Shown in pieces: positions 15,856-24,883 of a stretch of DNA of 49,530 nucleotides. A program made the translations under genes and the position numbers. The notes beneath the pieces are model-generated. The model saw only the letters and a list, made by a program, of their open reading frames with translations, made no database searches and was not told the DNA's origin. Where the stretch lies: the NCBI RefSeq assembly GCF_020215705.1, contig NZ_JAIWNB010000045.1:1-49530 (forward strand). Direction: 5' to 3'. Numbering within the stretch: the stretch's first letter is position 1; every line of letters begins with the position of its first letter. Source of the DNA: Nonomuraea aurantiaca. Its GTDB lineage: Bacteria; Actinomycetota; Actinomycetes; Streptosporangiales; Streptosporangiaceae.

Positions 15856-16350
15856 ATGAGGCGTAGCGAGCGAAAGCGGTCGAATCCTGATTTGGGGGTG
15901 CTCGCCAGCCGCCTCCTGTTCGCCGTGCAGGAGGAACTGTTCGAAACCCTCGCCGAGCAGGGACATCCCGGCCTGCGACCGCAGCATGGGGCGGTCCTGG
16001 CCTACCTGGATGCCGAGGGCAGCCGTGCCACCGATCTGGCCCGCTCGTCGGGGCAACACAAGCAGGTCGTCGGCAAGCTGATCGACGAGCTGGAGGCCCT
16101 TGGCTACCTCGAACGCCGCCCCGACCCCAGCGACCGCCGCGCCAAGCTCATCGTGCCCACAGCGCACGGGCTGGACCAGATGAGCCGCTCGGACGCCATC
16201 CTGGCCGCGATCGAGCACCGGCACAGCCACGCCCTAGGCGCCGACGTGTACGCCGAGTTCGAGCGCGTCCTGCGCGAGATAACGAGACGGCAGCGCGCCT
16301 GGCGGGCGAGCCCGCCGTCCGAGCCGGCGGGCGAGGGCACCGATGTGTGA
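15856..16350 (+). CDS. MarR-family transcriptional regulator
   Basis: A 164-residue winged-helix regulator. The DNA-binding core is ATDLARSSGQHKQVVGKLID followed by ELEALGYLERRPDPSDRRAK, the recognition helix and wing of MarR proteins. Flanking helices form the dimer interface. AAGGGAGG ribosome site (15840-15847) precedes ATG 15856. The divergent operator suggests it controls itself and formerly a detoxification gene now reduced to fragments. Confidence 0.88.
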   Translation: MRRSERKRSNPDLGVLASRLLFAVQEELFETLAEQGHPGLRPQHGAVLAYLDAEGSRATDLARSSGQHKQVVGKLIDELEALGYLERRPDPSDRRAKLIVPTAHGLDQMSRSDAILAAIEHRHSHALGADVYAEFERVLREITRRQRAWRASPPSEPAGEGTDV

Positions 16351-16470
16351 GCCCCATCAACCAGGGCGATCGGCGATTCCTCGCATTTGGTGACCTTGCC
16401 CATCCCGATTTTGTCGGCCCCGTCCGCCATGATCGGCACACACTTTCAGTACGTCCTTCCAAGGGGTGCC

Positions 16471-17169
16471 ATGTCTGTCAATGGGCGTGACGGCTGGTCC
16501 GGCCTCGGCTGGGATGACTGGACCGACCTCGATCTGATCCGTGCACGGCTCGACGCAGGCGCGGACCCTAACTCGGGTGTGCTCTTCCACGTACGACCGT
16601 TACACGCCGCAGCCGAGATCGGCTCACCAGAAGTCGTCACGGAGCTGGCCCGGCGAGTGGACGATGTCGACGCTCAGGGTGAGGGCCGTACCGCGCTCTG
16701 GCAAGCCGTCTTCGCCAACCGCCCCGACAACGCCCGCGCACTGGTCGACGCAGGAGCCGACCCGTGGCGGCCAATGATGGGTGGCTGGTCACCCGGACGG
16801 CTCAGCCTGGCCGGACTCACCCCAAATCTGTTTCCTGTGCCGCCCGGTCAGGCGGGTCTGTTCACAGCGGAGATCGAGGCGGGGGCGGAGGCCAGGCGGT
16901 TGATCGCAGCATTGGGCACGCTGTACGTGGAGGGCCCCGGGCTGGCCTGCGTGGCCGGCATCGCCGCGGCTGAAGCGGCAAGGCGGCTGTCGGCCACACC
17001 GGTCGAGGAGTCAGAACTCGATGAGCTTGGATACGACGACGATGACGAAAGCATCCTCACGGTCGGCATCACGGATGTGCCCGGCGGATGTGTCGTCAGC
17101 CAGCCCTGGGGCTACGGGCCGCAGATGCCCCGGGTCATGGAGCTGCTGTCAGCGGGCACCGTCTGCTAG
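16471..17169 (+). CDS. Ankyrin-repeat protein, N-terminal part (amber-terminated)
   Basis: A 232-residue protein with ankyrin repeats near residues 13-95: DLDLIRARLDAGADPN, PLHAAAEIGSPEVVTELARR and RTALWQAVFANRPDNARALV. Such repeats bind other proteins; the partner is unknown. ATG 16471 has AAGGGG ten bases upstream. The frame ends at TAG 17167-17169 but continues as good coding sequence for another 86 codons (next entry), so this is probably a gene broken by one nonsense change. Confidence 0.75.
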   Translation: MSVNGRDGWSGLGWDDWTDLDLIRARLDAGADPNSGVLFHVRPLHAAAEIGSPEVVTELARRVDDVDAQGEGRTALWQAVFANRPDNARALVDAGADPWRPMMGGWSPGRLSLAGLTPNLFPVPPGQAGLFTAEIEAGAEARRLIAALGTLYVEGPGLACVAGIAAAEAARRLSATPVEESELDELGYDDDDESILTVGITDVPGGCVVSQPWGYGPQMPRVMELLSAGTVC

Positions 17170-17430
17170 GGGCTCTACGCCAACCCGAAGAGCGGCAACC
17201 AGGGAAGCATCGTACGTGACGGTGTCGTCGAAGGCGGAGACCTGCACCCAGGCGGCGGGGACCCGTCGCCCGACGACTCGGCCGGCGACATCCTGGCCTC
17301 GTTCCTCTACCGGTACAACGCCGTGGCCTACTGCTGTGCCTATGCAGGACTCAGGCTGACCAACGCCGCAGCCGTCAACGGCTCGCCCGACATGTGGGTA
17401 CGGCTGCCGGACGGCGACTATTGGCACTGA
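17170..17430 (+). pseudogene. C-terminal part of the ankyrin gene beyond the amber codon
   Basis: Directly after TAG, in the same frame, come 86 GC3-rich codons (GLYANPKSGNQGSIVRDGVV onward, ending MWVRLPDGDYWH) and a TGA. There is no start codon or ribosome site of its own. A tyrosine codon at the TAG position would give one 320-codon gene. Confidence 0.7.
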
Positions 17431-17451
17431 CGGCCCGCGCGGCCGGCGTTC

Positions 17452-17664
17452 TTGCCCCGGGTCGGTCGGCATCGCCTGCGGCACTATTTCGCCACGCTCC
17501 CGATCCACAAGGCGCCTGGGTGGCTCTCGGCGCTCCATGCCGATGGTCACGCTCAACGCGCATGTAGGGGAGTGGCCCGAGGCACAGGAGAAAACGTTGT
17601 CCTCGTGGACAGCGCGCTCGGCCGTGTGCCCCGGATATGCCCTCCGCGATCTTCCCAGCGATGA
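17452..17664 (+). pseudogene. Decayed tyrosine recombinase C-terminus
   Basis: Pieces of a phage-type integrase are readable in two frames: VGRHRLRHYFATLPIHK (box II with the HxLRH motif), VTLNAHVGEWPEAQEKT (catalytic Tyr replaced by His) and VDSALGRVP. Frameshifts and loss of the catalytic Tyr mean it is dead. It is not the same integrase as that of the AICE downstream. Confidence 0.7.
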
Positions 17665-17697
17665 AACACCAACTCAGAGCGGGGGTTCCTGCCGCTG

Positions 17698-18186
17698 CTA
17701 GCGGTAGTTCACGAACTGCAGGGCGATGTCCAGGTCCTTGCCCTTGAGCAGGGACATGACCTCCTGGAGGTCGTCCTTCTTCTTCGAGCTGACCCGCAGT
17801 TCTTCACCCTGAATCTGGGCCTTGACGCCCTTGGGTCCCTCGTCGCGGATCAGCTTGGAGATCTTCTTGGCGTTCTCCTGGTCGATGCCCTCCTTGAGCG
17901 AGACCAGCATGCGATATTCCTTGCCGGACAGCTTGGGCTCGTCCGCGTCGATGATCTTCAGGGAGAGGCCTCGCTTGACCACCTTCTCCTTGAACACGTC
18001 GAGCGCGGCCCCGGCCCGCTCCTCGCTGTTGGCCTTGATCTCGATACTCTGCCCGGTCCAGCTGATGCTGGCCCCGGTGCCCTTGAAGTCGAAGCGGTGT
18101 CCGATCTCCTTGACCGTCTGGTTCAGCGCGTTGTCGACCTCCTGGCGGTCGATCTTGCTGACGATGTCGAAAGATGAATCGGCCAA
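17698..18186 (-). CDS. yajQ: YajQ-family nucleotide-binding protein
   Basis: A 162-residue UPF0234 protein with two RNP-like halves: DSSFDIVSKIDRQEVDNALN at the start, KGTGASISW, and VKAQIQGEELRVSSKKKDDL near the end. Homologues bind cyclic di-GMP or RNA. TTG 18186 is chosen because GAGAGG lies nine bases before it. The in-frame ATG at 18195 touches that ribosome site directly and could not use it. Single gene. Confidence 0.92.
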   Translation of the reverse strand: MADSSFDIVSKIDRQEVDNALNQTVKEIGHRFDFKGTGASISWTGQSIEIKANSEERAGAALDVFKEKVVKRGLSLKIIDADEPKLSGKEYRMLVSLKEGIDQENAKKISKLIRDEGPKGVKAQIQGEELRVSSKKKDDLQEVMSLLKGKDLDIALQFVNYR

Positions 18187-18630
18187 AACGCACATCCTCT
18201 CGCTGCGTAAGCATTAGGCGGTATCCGGTTCCAGTTCTTGCGGACCTCGAAACGCGCCCCTGCGAACGCGGACCCCAGCGTACGAGCCTAGCCAGCATCG
18301 GCGCGTCGTGCAGGGCGCCGGGCCTTGATCCCCGCGCCACACCGAAGGATCGCTGGCGCCACCTCCCCGTTAAGGCACTTTTCGATTGAGTTGGTGGAGA
18401 TCATGCGGATGGCCGAGACCACCTCCAACCAGATGAGCCGCAGCGCAACCCGGGTCAGGCCGGGGCCCTCCACCTCTTGTCCATCGTGCCGGATACCGGC
18501 TGCGTGGCCCTGATGCTCAGCTTGATCGTCAGTCAACGGTCTTGGACGGTTCCCTGGGGGACGCGGAGCACGCATCGCGCACCTTCTCGGCGCATGTTTT
18601 CCCAGTTAAAGACCATCATCTCGGGCCGAA
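18187..18630. other. Gene-free stretch between yajQ and a sulfotransferase scrap
   Basis: It holds the yajQ promoter side and no reading frame with convincing coding bias. Confidence 0.5.
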
Positions 18631-18792
18631 CGCCTGCTCGTCTTCGAAGTAGGCCAGAGCAGGACCTCGCTCGGCGACTTCCTCGGCGTCCCCGTGCCAG
18701 GCAAGCCGTCCCCGCAGGCCAAGGACACGGGCCTGCTAAAGGGGACGGTCCGGTCGATGGTGGGGCGAATGCTGTTTCGGCGGAGCAGGTAG
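18631..18792 (+). pseudogene. C-terminal scrap of a P-loop sulfotransferase-family protein
   Basis: Fifty-three residues open with RLLVFE and contain LGDFLGVPVPGKPSP, which match the C-terminal RLLVFEV...FLGVPVPxxPFPxxND segment of actinobacterial sulfotransferase-like proteins. The N-terminal P-loop part is absent. Confidence 0.6.
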
Positions 18793-18879
18793 GCGGGATC
18801 CGGCGTGGGACAAACCGGTGTCACGTGTACCGCGGAAGTCCGCTATTCTTCTGTCTGTCGCCGCGAGAGCGGATGGCGC

Positions 18880-18964
18880 GGCAGGTTGCCCGAGTGGCCA
18901 AAGGGAGCGGTCTGTAAAACCGTCGGCTCAGCCTACGCAAGTTCGAACCTTGCACCTGCCACCA
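18880..18964 (+). tRNA. tRNA-Tyr (anticodon GUA)
   Basis: Acceptor GGCAGGT pairs fully with ACCTGCC. The anticodon arm GCGGT-CTGTAAA-ACCGT places GTA at 34-36. A long variable arm (class II) and TTCGAAC T-loop follow, and CCA is encoded. Its 3' half is the attachment site of the AICE; insertion left the gene intact. Confidence 0.95.
18912..18958 (+). other. attL: left copy of 47-bp AICE attachment core
   Basis: From the anticodon loop to the end of the acceptor stem of tRNA-Tyr, 47 bases recur exactly at 30953-30999. After one mismatch six more bases match. This is the core at which the element's integrase recombines, so it marks the left junction. Confidence 0.93.
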
Positions 18965-19063
18965 GCAGTAACAGCAGATCAGAGGCCCTTCGGGGCCTCT
19001 TCTGCGTTTCAGGGGTGTGCAGCCGGATGCCGCCGTGAGCGGGCGGTTGTCGCTGGTCCACCA

Positions 19064-19080
19064 ATATGCGTGCAATGATC
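19064..19080 (+). repeat. 17-bp repeat near attL (candidate integrase arm site)
   Basis: ATATGCGTGCAATGATC recurs with one change (A for G) at 30864-30880, about 90 bp inside attR, in direct orientation. Symmetric placement near both ends suggests binding by integrase or excisionase; this is inferred. Confidence 0.45.
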
Positions 19081-19182
19081 TTGAGTGCGTCCCCGCAGGT
19101 CGGCGGCCCGATTCGGCCAATACGCGGCCAAGAGAAAGAGCCCCGGTGGTGGGCCGGGGCTCTGGGTGTGGTGAGTACTCGG

Positions 19183-20547
19183 TCATGCGGCGAGGGCGTC
19201 GCCGATCCGCTTGTTGGCGATCTCCTGCTGGCCGTCGATGCACTTGGCGTAGACACGCAGGAGGACGTCCACGCCATGCCCCGCACGCTCGGCCACATCC
19301 GGTGCCGGGACGCCCGCATTGAGCCACAGGGACACGGCCGCGTGCCGCAGGTCGTACGGCCGCTTGGCGAGCGGTGAGGCCACCTGAGCCGGGGTGAAGG
19401 CCAGGAGCCGAGCCTGTTGCCATACCTCGGTGTAGGCCGTCGAGGCGACCACGCCGTCACGCTCGCTCCGGAAGAGCCGGCCGTCCTTGGCTGTGCCGAA
19501 CTCTTCGATGTGCTGGCGGAGGATCTTCACCAGGTCCGGCGGGATGGGCACCACTCGGACGTCGGCGCGGCCCCGGTGCTTGAGACCGCGTTCCTCGTGG
19601 GCGTCTCCGCTGTCGGTCCAGTGGGTGTTGACCTCGGGACGGGACACGTCGATCGTGAGCCGTCCCCAGCCGGACGCGGATAGATGGCAGTCCTGGACAC
19701 GGAGACCGACAGCTTCGGCCGGACGTAGCGCGGCGTAGTACATGCAGGCGAACAGGGCCATGAGTCGCCGGCCACGTCCGCGCCGACCGACGTAGGTCAC
19801 CGCGGTCAGCAGCTCTTGCGCCTGCCGAGGGTTCACCGCGACGCGCGGGTCCACAGTGTCCGTCGTCTTGGGCGGCTTCCATCTCACCTTGTGCAGAGGG
19901 TTGGACGGAAGCTCGTCCAGCTCCACGGCGTACTCCGGTAAGGCATGGAAGACGGCCCGCTTGCGGGCGATCGTGGTGGGCGCGGCAGCCTTGCCGTCCA
20001 GGCACAGGGCCAAGGCGTCCAGCGCCAGCCGGATTGTCTTGGTCTCTTCCAGACTGCTCAGGCCGAGCGAGGCCGCCTCCAGCCATGCGACCGTGCTGAC
20101 GTGCTCTGGCGGCGTCTTCGGCCTCTTGCCCTCAGGGAGGAGGACGTACTTGCGCAGGGCCGTGCGAAGAGCGCGACCATCGGGACGGCCCGCCCGTTCC
20201 TTGGTCAGCGCCGGTAGGACCGTCGCCAGGGCGTCGGAGATGCTGTCTCGGCTCTTCGCCGCCGCGTGCGGCCACTTCATCTCTATGAACGCCCTGGCGA
20301 ACTCCAGGACGGTCCTGGAGTCCTTGGCCTTCAGCATGGACGCCGGCAGCCCCGTTTCCACGTCGAATGCCTCACCGCGTTTGGCGGCCTGTCGAAGGTC
20401 GGACAGGAAGCTCTCGGCCAGGGCTTTGGTGCGGTATGTCTTGGACGAGCGCTTACGGGCGACCGACCAGCGGACGACGTAGGAGGGCGTCTTGCTGGAC
20501 TTGTTGCGGCTGATCTCGAAGAACTTCACGTCGTACGAGGTCGTCAT
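19183..20547 (-). CDS. int: AICE site-specific tyrosine recombinase
   Basis: A 454-residue integrase of the pSAM2 type that recombines attP with the tRNA gene. The catalytic domain shows box I around AALRPAEAVGLR, the RPYDLRHAAVSLWLNAG segment (Arg of box II; the usual first His is Tyr), AGHGVD, and the nucleophile in LLRVYAKC. The N-terminal ~190 residues contain the core-binding domain. Start ATG 20547 overlaps the xis stop by four bases, so int, xis and rep are one coupled operon. It points away from the tRNA gene with its 3' end next to attL. Confidence 0.93.
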   Translation of the reverse strand: MTTSYDVKFFEISRNKSSKTPSYVVRWSVARKRSSKTYRTKALAESFLSDLRQAAKRGEAFDVETGLPASMLKAKDSRTVLEFARAFIEMKWPHAAAKSRDSISDALATVLPALTKERAGRPDGRALRTALRKYVLLPEGKRPKTPPEHVSTVAWLEAASLGLSSLEETKTIRLALDALALCLDGKAAAPTTIARKRAVFHALPEYAVELDELPSNPLHKVRWKPPKTTDTVDPRVAVNPRQAQELLTAVTYVGRRGRGRRLMALFACMYYAALRPAEAVGLRVQDCHLSASGWGRLTIDVSRPEVNTHWTDSGDAHEERGLKHRGRADVRVVPIPPDLVKILRQHIEEFGTAKDGRLFRSERDGVVASTAYTEVWQQARLLAFTPAQVASPLAKRPYDLRHAAVSLWLNAGVPAPDVAERAGHGVDVLLRVYAKCIDGQQEIANKRIGDALAA

Positions 20548-20732
20548 GCGGCGCTCCTGAGAGATTTGAGCCAGGCGTCGAGGTCGCTGCGGTAGATGCG
20601 GAGTTCGCCGTTGGGCAGGCGGATGCCAGGCGGGGCCTTGCCGGTCTCGCGCCAGCGGTAGAAGGTGCGGCGGGAGACGCCGCCGAGCTCGTCGAGGACT
20701 TGGGCGACGGTGAGGAGTTCGTCTCTCTTCAC
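20544..20732 (-). CDS. xis: Excisionase (MerR/AlpA-type helix-turn-helix)
   Basis: Sixty-two residues forming one winged helix: LLTVAQVLDELGGVSRRTFY then RWRETGKAPPGIRLPNGELR. Such proteins bend DNA at the attachment region and turn integrase towards excision. Overlaps rep at its start and int at its end by ATGA. Confidence 0.9.
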   Translation of the reverse strand: MKRDELLTVAQVLDELGGVSRRTFYRWRETGKAPPGIRLPNGELRIYRSDLDAWLKSLRSAA

Positions 20733-22330
20733 GCCGCCACCTCCTCAGTTGCCGGAAGAGCTTGTCCGACAGCTTGGGCTTGGAGACGTGCCATGTGGGT
20801 TCGCCAGCGTTGGCGTTCGGCCACCGAGCGCAGGAGGCGTGTGGCGAGCGGCGATACGTTGGCGTCGCCGGCCGGGACAGGTTTCCAGATGTAGCGGTGC
20901 GGGTCGGGTGTCTCGTTGGGCTGGCCGAGGGCTTCCAGGACCCACGTGCGACGGTCATGCTTGTGTTCGGCGAGGGTCTTGTTGGACCACTTGCGGGAGA
21001 CCAGGACGCGACGGCCCGCGTAGCCGAGGTGGTCGGGCTTGTGGGCCTTGCTCCGGCACGCTCCCGGGGTCATCCCCGGCTTGGCGTCCTTGGGCTGTAC
21101 TCCGTAGCGCAGCCAGTTCGGGCACCTCGGAGAGCAGGGTTCGTACCGCAGGGCTTCGATCATGCGGGCGGCGTGCTCCCGCCGGGCCGGGTTGTCGGTG
21201 TCGAGGCTGTCGCCGAGGCTCTTGGTGGGGTACTTGGACAGGTAACGGATGCACTGGTCGGCGTCCGGGGTGCCGGCGAGGACGCCTTTGACGTCGATCT
21301 GGTCGCCGAAGCGGATCACGTGCTGGGGTTCGGCGTCCTGGTCGGTGTCGAGCTGGTCGAGTGCTTCGTCCCAGGTGGGCAGGACCTCGCCCGTGTCAGG
21401 GTCGAGGTAGCCGGCCCCGTCCTGCCAGACCGGCTGATGCTCGCCGTCGAAGCGCACCACGTCGGCCGTTGGCCACCACACCTGGTGATAGGTCGCGGCG
21501 GCGATCTGCTTGACCTCCGCTCGGGGCAGGGTGCCGCGGATGGCCATGTGCAGGTGCGGCGCGAGCCGCTTCTGTGGCTCCACGGTGGCGAAGTACTGCA
21601 CGTCATAGCCCGCCACTCGGCGAAGGTTCTGCACGAACCGGTCCACGAGCTTGGAGAAATGCAGCGCGTCCCGAGCAGCCCGCGCGTAGTCGTAACTCTC
21701 CGGATCCACCGGTACGCCGTCGCGGACCTTGCCGTAGGACGGGAGGGTGAGCGTGACGAACAGCGAGGGCCGGTAGACCTTGCCGTCCGAGCTGGTGAAC
21801 GTCCGCCCGAGCGTGGTCGGCGCCATTCTGCGCTTGGGCAGGTTCGGGGCGTCCTGCCGCCGCCTGGTCGAACGGGTGCGCTTGGGGACGGTTCGGCCGA
21901 GGACGTTGCCGCGCATGCCCGCCTCGTTGATCTCGGCGTCAACGCCCTCGATGGCAGCGTCCCAGTCGGAGGTGTCCTCACCTGACGCGGCGGCCTGGTC
22001 GCGGCGGGCCTGGAGGTCAGCGCGGAACTCGACCAGCCACCGCTGATCGTCGGTCGGCTCGTCCGGGGTGATGGCCGGCTCCTGGTCGAGGTGCCAGCCC
22101 TCGCGGCACTGTGCCCGCCGCAGCTGCCGGTTCCGCTTGGCACACGGCGGACACTTGGCCTCCAGCGTCGCCCCGCAGGGGACGTCCACGATCTCCCAGC
22201 GACCGGTGTGGACATCGAGCCGCTTGAGCGGGACGGGCCGGATGCAGACGCCGTACTGCTTGGCGACCTCCACCGCCACCTCACGGGCCAGCGGCATCGC
22301 CTGTCGAACAGCGCGAGGCAGTTCAGCCAT
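20729..22330 (-). CDS. repSA: Rolling-circle replication initiator (RepSA type)
   Basis: A 533-residue HUH-type initiator. The metal site is HLHMAIRG near residue 259; the nicking-Tyr motif CIRYLSKYPTKS lies near residues 359-370. A zinc-finger-like CPPCAKRNRQLRRAQC sits near residue 62, and another Cys cluster (CSPRCPNWLRY) near 405. It would nick the double-strand origin so the excised element can replicate. GGGAGGTG ribosome site before ATG 22330. It overlaps xis by ATGA. Confidence 0.9.
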   Translation of the reverse strand: MAELPRAVRQAMPLAREVAVEVAKQYGVCIRPVPLKRLDVHTGRWEIVDVPCGATLEAKCPPCAKRNRQLRRAQCREGWHLDQEPAITPDEPTDDQRWLVEFRADLQARRDQAAASGEDTSDWDAAIEGVDAEINEAGMRGNVLGRTVPKRTRSTRRRQDAPNLPKRRMAPTTLGRTFTSSDGKVYRPSLFVTLTLPSYGKVRDGVPVDPESYDYARAARDALHFSKLVDRFVQNLRRVAGYDVQYFATVEPQKRLAPHLHMAIRGTLPRAEVKQIAAATYHQVWWPTADVVRFDGEHQPVWQDGAGYLDPDTGEVLPTWDEALDQLDTDQDAEPQHVIRFGDQIDVKGVLAGTPDADQCIRYLSKYPTKSLGDSLDTDNPARREHAARMIEALRYEPCSPRCPNWLRYGVQPKDAKPGMTPGACRSKAHKPDHLGYAGRRVLVSRKWSNKTLAEHKHDRRTWVLEALGQPNETPDPHRYIWKPVPAGDANVSPLATRLLRSVAERQRWRTHMARLQAQAVGQALPATEEVAA

Positions 22331-22523
22331 GGACACCTCCCTCGTCCTCGGCCCGGTCTGCGCAGAGCCGAAACAGGCCGTTGTACGGGTGCTTGAGCGT
22401 GCGGGGATGAAGCAGCGCGAAGACGCGCAGCCGGGGCACGTCGCGGAAGGTGAGCAGGACCATGAGGCGTCGGCCCGCGACGAGTTCAAGTTCTTCAGCC
22501 GTGCCGTGGAAACAGACCTTCAT
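22323..22523 (-). CDS. Small AICE protein of unknown function
   Basis: Sixty-six residues starting MKVCFHGTAEELELVAG. ATG 22523 shares one base with the tra stop (TGATG) and its end overlaps the rep start by eight bases, so it sits in a tight coupled array between tra and rep. No family recognised beyond its position, which often holds small conserved ORFs in AICEs. Confidence 0.6.
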   Translation of the reverse strand: MKVCFHGTAEELELVAGRRLMVLLTFRDVPRLRVFALLHPRTLKHPYNGLFRLCADRAEDEGGVHG

Positions 22524-23953
22524 CAGGCAGCGTCCCTTCCGGCGGTGGTGAAGGTGGCGGCCATGTCGCGGATGTCGGTATCGGAGACGTAGGCCGCGCG
22601 GACCCGGACCGGGTCGGGCGAGGTCTCCAGCCGGACGTAACCGACGCCGGCGCCCCGCTCCGGGACAGGTGAGATGTGGTCTGCTAGAGCGCCACGGTCG
22701 CGGGCGCCGTCGCCGAGGACCATGTCCACCTGCTCGGACTCGTCCAGTCGGAGGGCGATCTTGTCGGGGAACAGGTTGCGGATGTTCATGACCTCCTTGC
22801 GCGGGTCCTGGAGGGCGGCCATGACCCCCATGCCGACCGCGCGGCCCTGGGTGGTGAGCGTGGCCAGGGCAGCGGAGATGCGCTGCTTGAGCTGCCGGTC
22901 AGCCTGGTAGGCGGTCAGGAAGGCCACCTCGTCGACGACCACCAGGACGAACGGATCGTCCGCGGTCGGCGTGTGGGAGCGCAGAACGCCGGCGAACCGG
23001 GCGGCGCGCTCCTGCATGACCGTGACGGCCTGGTCGAGCAGGTCGGCGCACGCTTCCGGAGTGGCGGCGTACCGGTCACCGAACAGGGCCCGTCCGTACG
23101 ACAGCTCCATCAGCTTGGGGTCGAGCGCCCAAATCTCGACCAGTCCCGCCCGGACGGCAGGGAGGAGCCCGCGGATGGTGGACCAGATGATCGAGCCTTT
23201 GCCGGCACCGGTGGCGCCCGCGACCAGGACGTGAGTGCCGTGCACCTTGAGCCACCACGGCCGCCCGTCCTCCTGCTTGCCGATCTCGACCGGCCCCACG
23301 GTCGGGGCGTCGGGCAGTGGCAGAGCATCGAGCGGCACGGCCAGCGGGTCGGTACGCGGGAAGGTGAGCTGGAGCCGCCCACCCCGGGTGACCGCCACGC
23401 GGCAGGAGGCCGCGCCGAAGCCCTGCGCGAGATGGTCGAGGCGGTCGGCCCAGTCCTTGACCGACTGGCCCTTGAGCATGCGCACGGTGACGAGGTCGGC
23501 CCACGCGGTGCAGGTGACCTTGCCGAGCTGGGGCAGGTAGTCACGGCCCCACAAGTGCCGGCCGAGCCCCGAGACGACCATGACCGATTGCCAGTGCCGC
23601 CGGTACACCCAGACGAGCCGCCACCAGGCCAGCATCCGCAGCCCGACCAGGCGAACGAAGCCGTGCCGGTCGGTGAGGGCCCAGGTAAGCATCCCCGTAG
23701 GGAAGGGGACGAGGAGAAGCAGCGCAGTTCGCCACCCGTACGCCAGCGTGAGAGCGACGGGCGTCAGGGCGATGAGCAGGGCGACGGGGTGCCGCCAGAG
23801 CAGCCGTACGCATCCGGCGAGGATGCGCCAGGCGAAGATGATCAGGGTCAGGATGGCGGGAGTCTGGACGACGGCCGGGCGGAAGACGATGGCCGTGTCG
23901 GGCGTGGTGGTGACGAGGTTGCGCGCCTCGTCGCCAGGCAGCCGCTTGAACAT
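22523..23953 (-). CDS. traSA: FtsK/SpoIIIE-like conjugative DNA translocase
   Basis: A 476-residue protein that moves double-stranded DNA between mycelia, the single protein needed for AICE transfer. Two or three membrane helices near residues 35-90 anchor it. The ATPase domain has Walker A AGATGAGKGS (~243-251) and Walker B VLVVVDEVAFL (~333-342). The gamma DNA-reading domain would lie at the C-terminus. Overlaps the next small gene by one base. The ribosome site is weak. Confidence 0.92.
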   Translation of the reverse strand: MFKRLPGDEARNLVTTTPDTAIVFRPAVVQTPAILTLIIFAWRILAGCVRLLWRHPVALLIALTPVALTLAYGWRTALLLLVPFPTGMLTWALTDRHGFVRLVGLRMLAWWRLVWVYRRHWQSVMVVSGLGRHLWGRDYLPQLGKVTCTAWADLVTVRMLKGQSVKDWADRLDHLAQGFGAASCRVAVTRGGRLQLTFPRTDPLAVPLDALPLPDAPTVGPVEIGKQEDGRPWWLKVHGTHVLVAGATGAGKGSIIWSTIRGLLPAVRAGLVEIWALDPKLMELSYGRALFGDRYAATPEACADLLDQAVTVMQERAARFAGVLRSHTPTADDPFVLVVVDEVAFLTAYQADRQLKQRISAALATLTTQGRAVGMGVMAALQDPRKEVMNIRNLFPDKIALRLDESEQVDMVLGDGARDRGALADHISPVPERGAGVGYVRLETSPDPVRVRAAYVSDTDIRDMAATFTTAGRDAA

Positions 23954-24039
23954 AAGCTTGGAGCCTCTCGTGATGTGGAGTCAGGGGAGAACCGAGGGGC
24001 CGCCGGAAGTTGGCGCTTCTGGCGGCCCCGCCTTACGTG

Positions 24040-24354
24040 TCAGGCCGCCGTCTGGTCGGTGGCCTTGCCGGTGGCCGACTGCCGGGTGTGCAGGCGCTCG
24101 CAGTCGGCCAGGTACTGAGCGGCGGCGGCGTAGATGTCGCGCGCCAGGGCCAGGTCAGCGACGGTCACCGACCCGCCGCCCGTGGTGGAGATGGAGACGT
24201 TCGCCTCCGAGGTGCTGACGGCCAGGTACGGGCGGCGCTCGTCGATCACACCGGCGCGAGTACGCACCTCGTGGGTGTAGAAGGAAACCGCGACGTGCGG
24301 CCTGTCCGCCGATGGCATCGACAACGTGACGTAGGTGTACGGTTCGAGGCTCAC
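24040..24354 (-). CDS. Hypothetical AICE protein
   Basis: A 104-residue soluble protein with no recognised motif. GTG 24354 overlaps the stop of the activator gene before it by four bases (GTGA), so the two are translated together. The region YTYVTLSMPSADRPHVAV suggests a small beta-rich fold. Likely accessory to replication or transfer. Confidence 0.7.
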   Translation of the reverse strand: MSLEPYTYVTLSMPSADRPHVAVSFYTHEVRTRAGVIDERRPYLAVSTSEANVSISTTGGGSVTVADLALARDIYAAAAQYLADCERLHTRQSATGKATDQTAA

Positions 24355-24761
24355 GCCGCTGCCTCCTTGCCGGCGGGAGCCTGCTTGGCGCGCGGCGGGC
24401 GCATTCCCGTGGCGCGGATGGAGTAGGCCAGCCGCCCGCTCTGGGACACGTACGGCGTGACGGTCATCCCGACGAACTCCACGGGCGTGATCGGGAGGCC
24501 GGGCGCGGCGGGCGGGAGGGGCGGTTCGGTCGAGGACAGGATCTTGACCGCGATCGTCTTCTGGGACGCCTTCACGGTCGGGTCACCGTCCATGACCGGG
24601 ACCTGCCAGACCGGTTCTCCGGTCGTCTTGTCCTTGGCGTAGACGGTTCGGCCGTTGGTGGAGGCGTCGAAGTCCTTGACCTGCTCGACGTTGCCGACGA
24701 GGTAGCAGCCGTGCGGGAAGACCTGCTCGAAGCTGATCGGGATGGGTCCCTGGATTGCCAT
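24351..24761 (-). CDS. AICE replication/integration/excision activator (Pra-like)
   Basis: 136 residues. MAIQGPIPISFEQVFPHGCY and PVEFVGMTVTPYVSQSGRLA match the family usually annotated as plasmid replication, integration and excision activator in actinobacterial elements. In pSAM2, Pra turns on the rep-xis-int operon and is itself repressed by KorSA. AGAGGAAC precedes ATG 24761. The operators just upstream fit the same repression scheme. Confidence 0.75.
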   Translation of the reverse strand: MAIQGPIPISFEQVFPHGCYLVGNVEQVKDFDASTNGRTVYAKDKTTGEPVWQVPVMDGDPTVKASQKTIAVKILSSTEPPLPPAAPGLPITPVEFVGMTVTPYVSQSGRLAYSIRATGMRPPRAKQAPAGKEAAA

Positions 24762-24806
24762 GTGGTTCCTCTCTGCTGCGGCGGAGAGCCCTTCATTCGC
24801 TCGTCC

Positions 24807-24856
24807 ACTTGTCCGCATGAGTTGAGAGTAGGTAACGGCCACTCGTCCGCACAAGT
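24807..24856. promoter_or_regulatory. Two KorSA-type operators before the activator gene
   Basis: ACTTGTCCGCATGAGT (24807-24822) and ACTCGTCCGCACAAGT (24841-24856) fit the palindrome ACTYGT-N4-ACRAGT, the second exactly, the first with one change. They lie 46 bp before the activator start. A third copy precedes the repressor gene. Confidence 0.65.
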
Positions 24857-24883
24857 GGCCGAGCCGGAATGGCTTGGTAAGAG

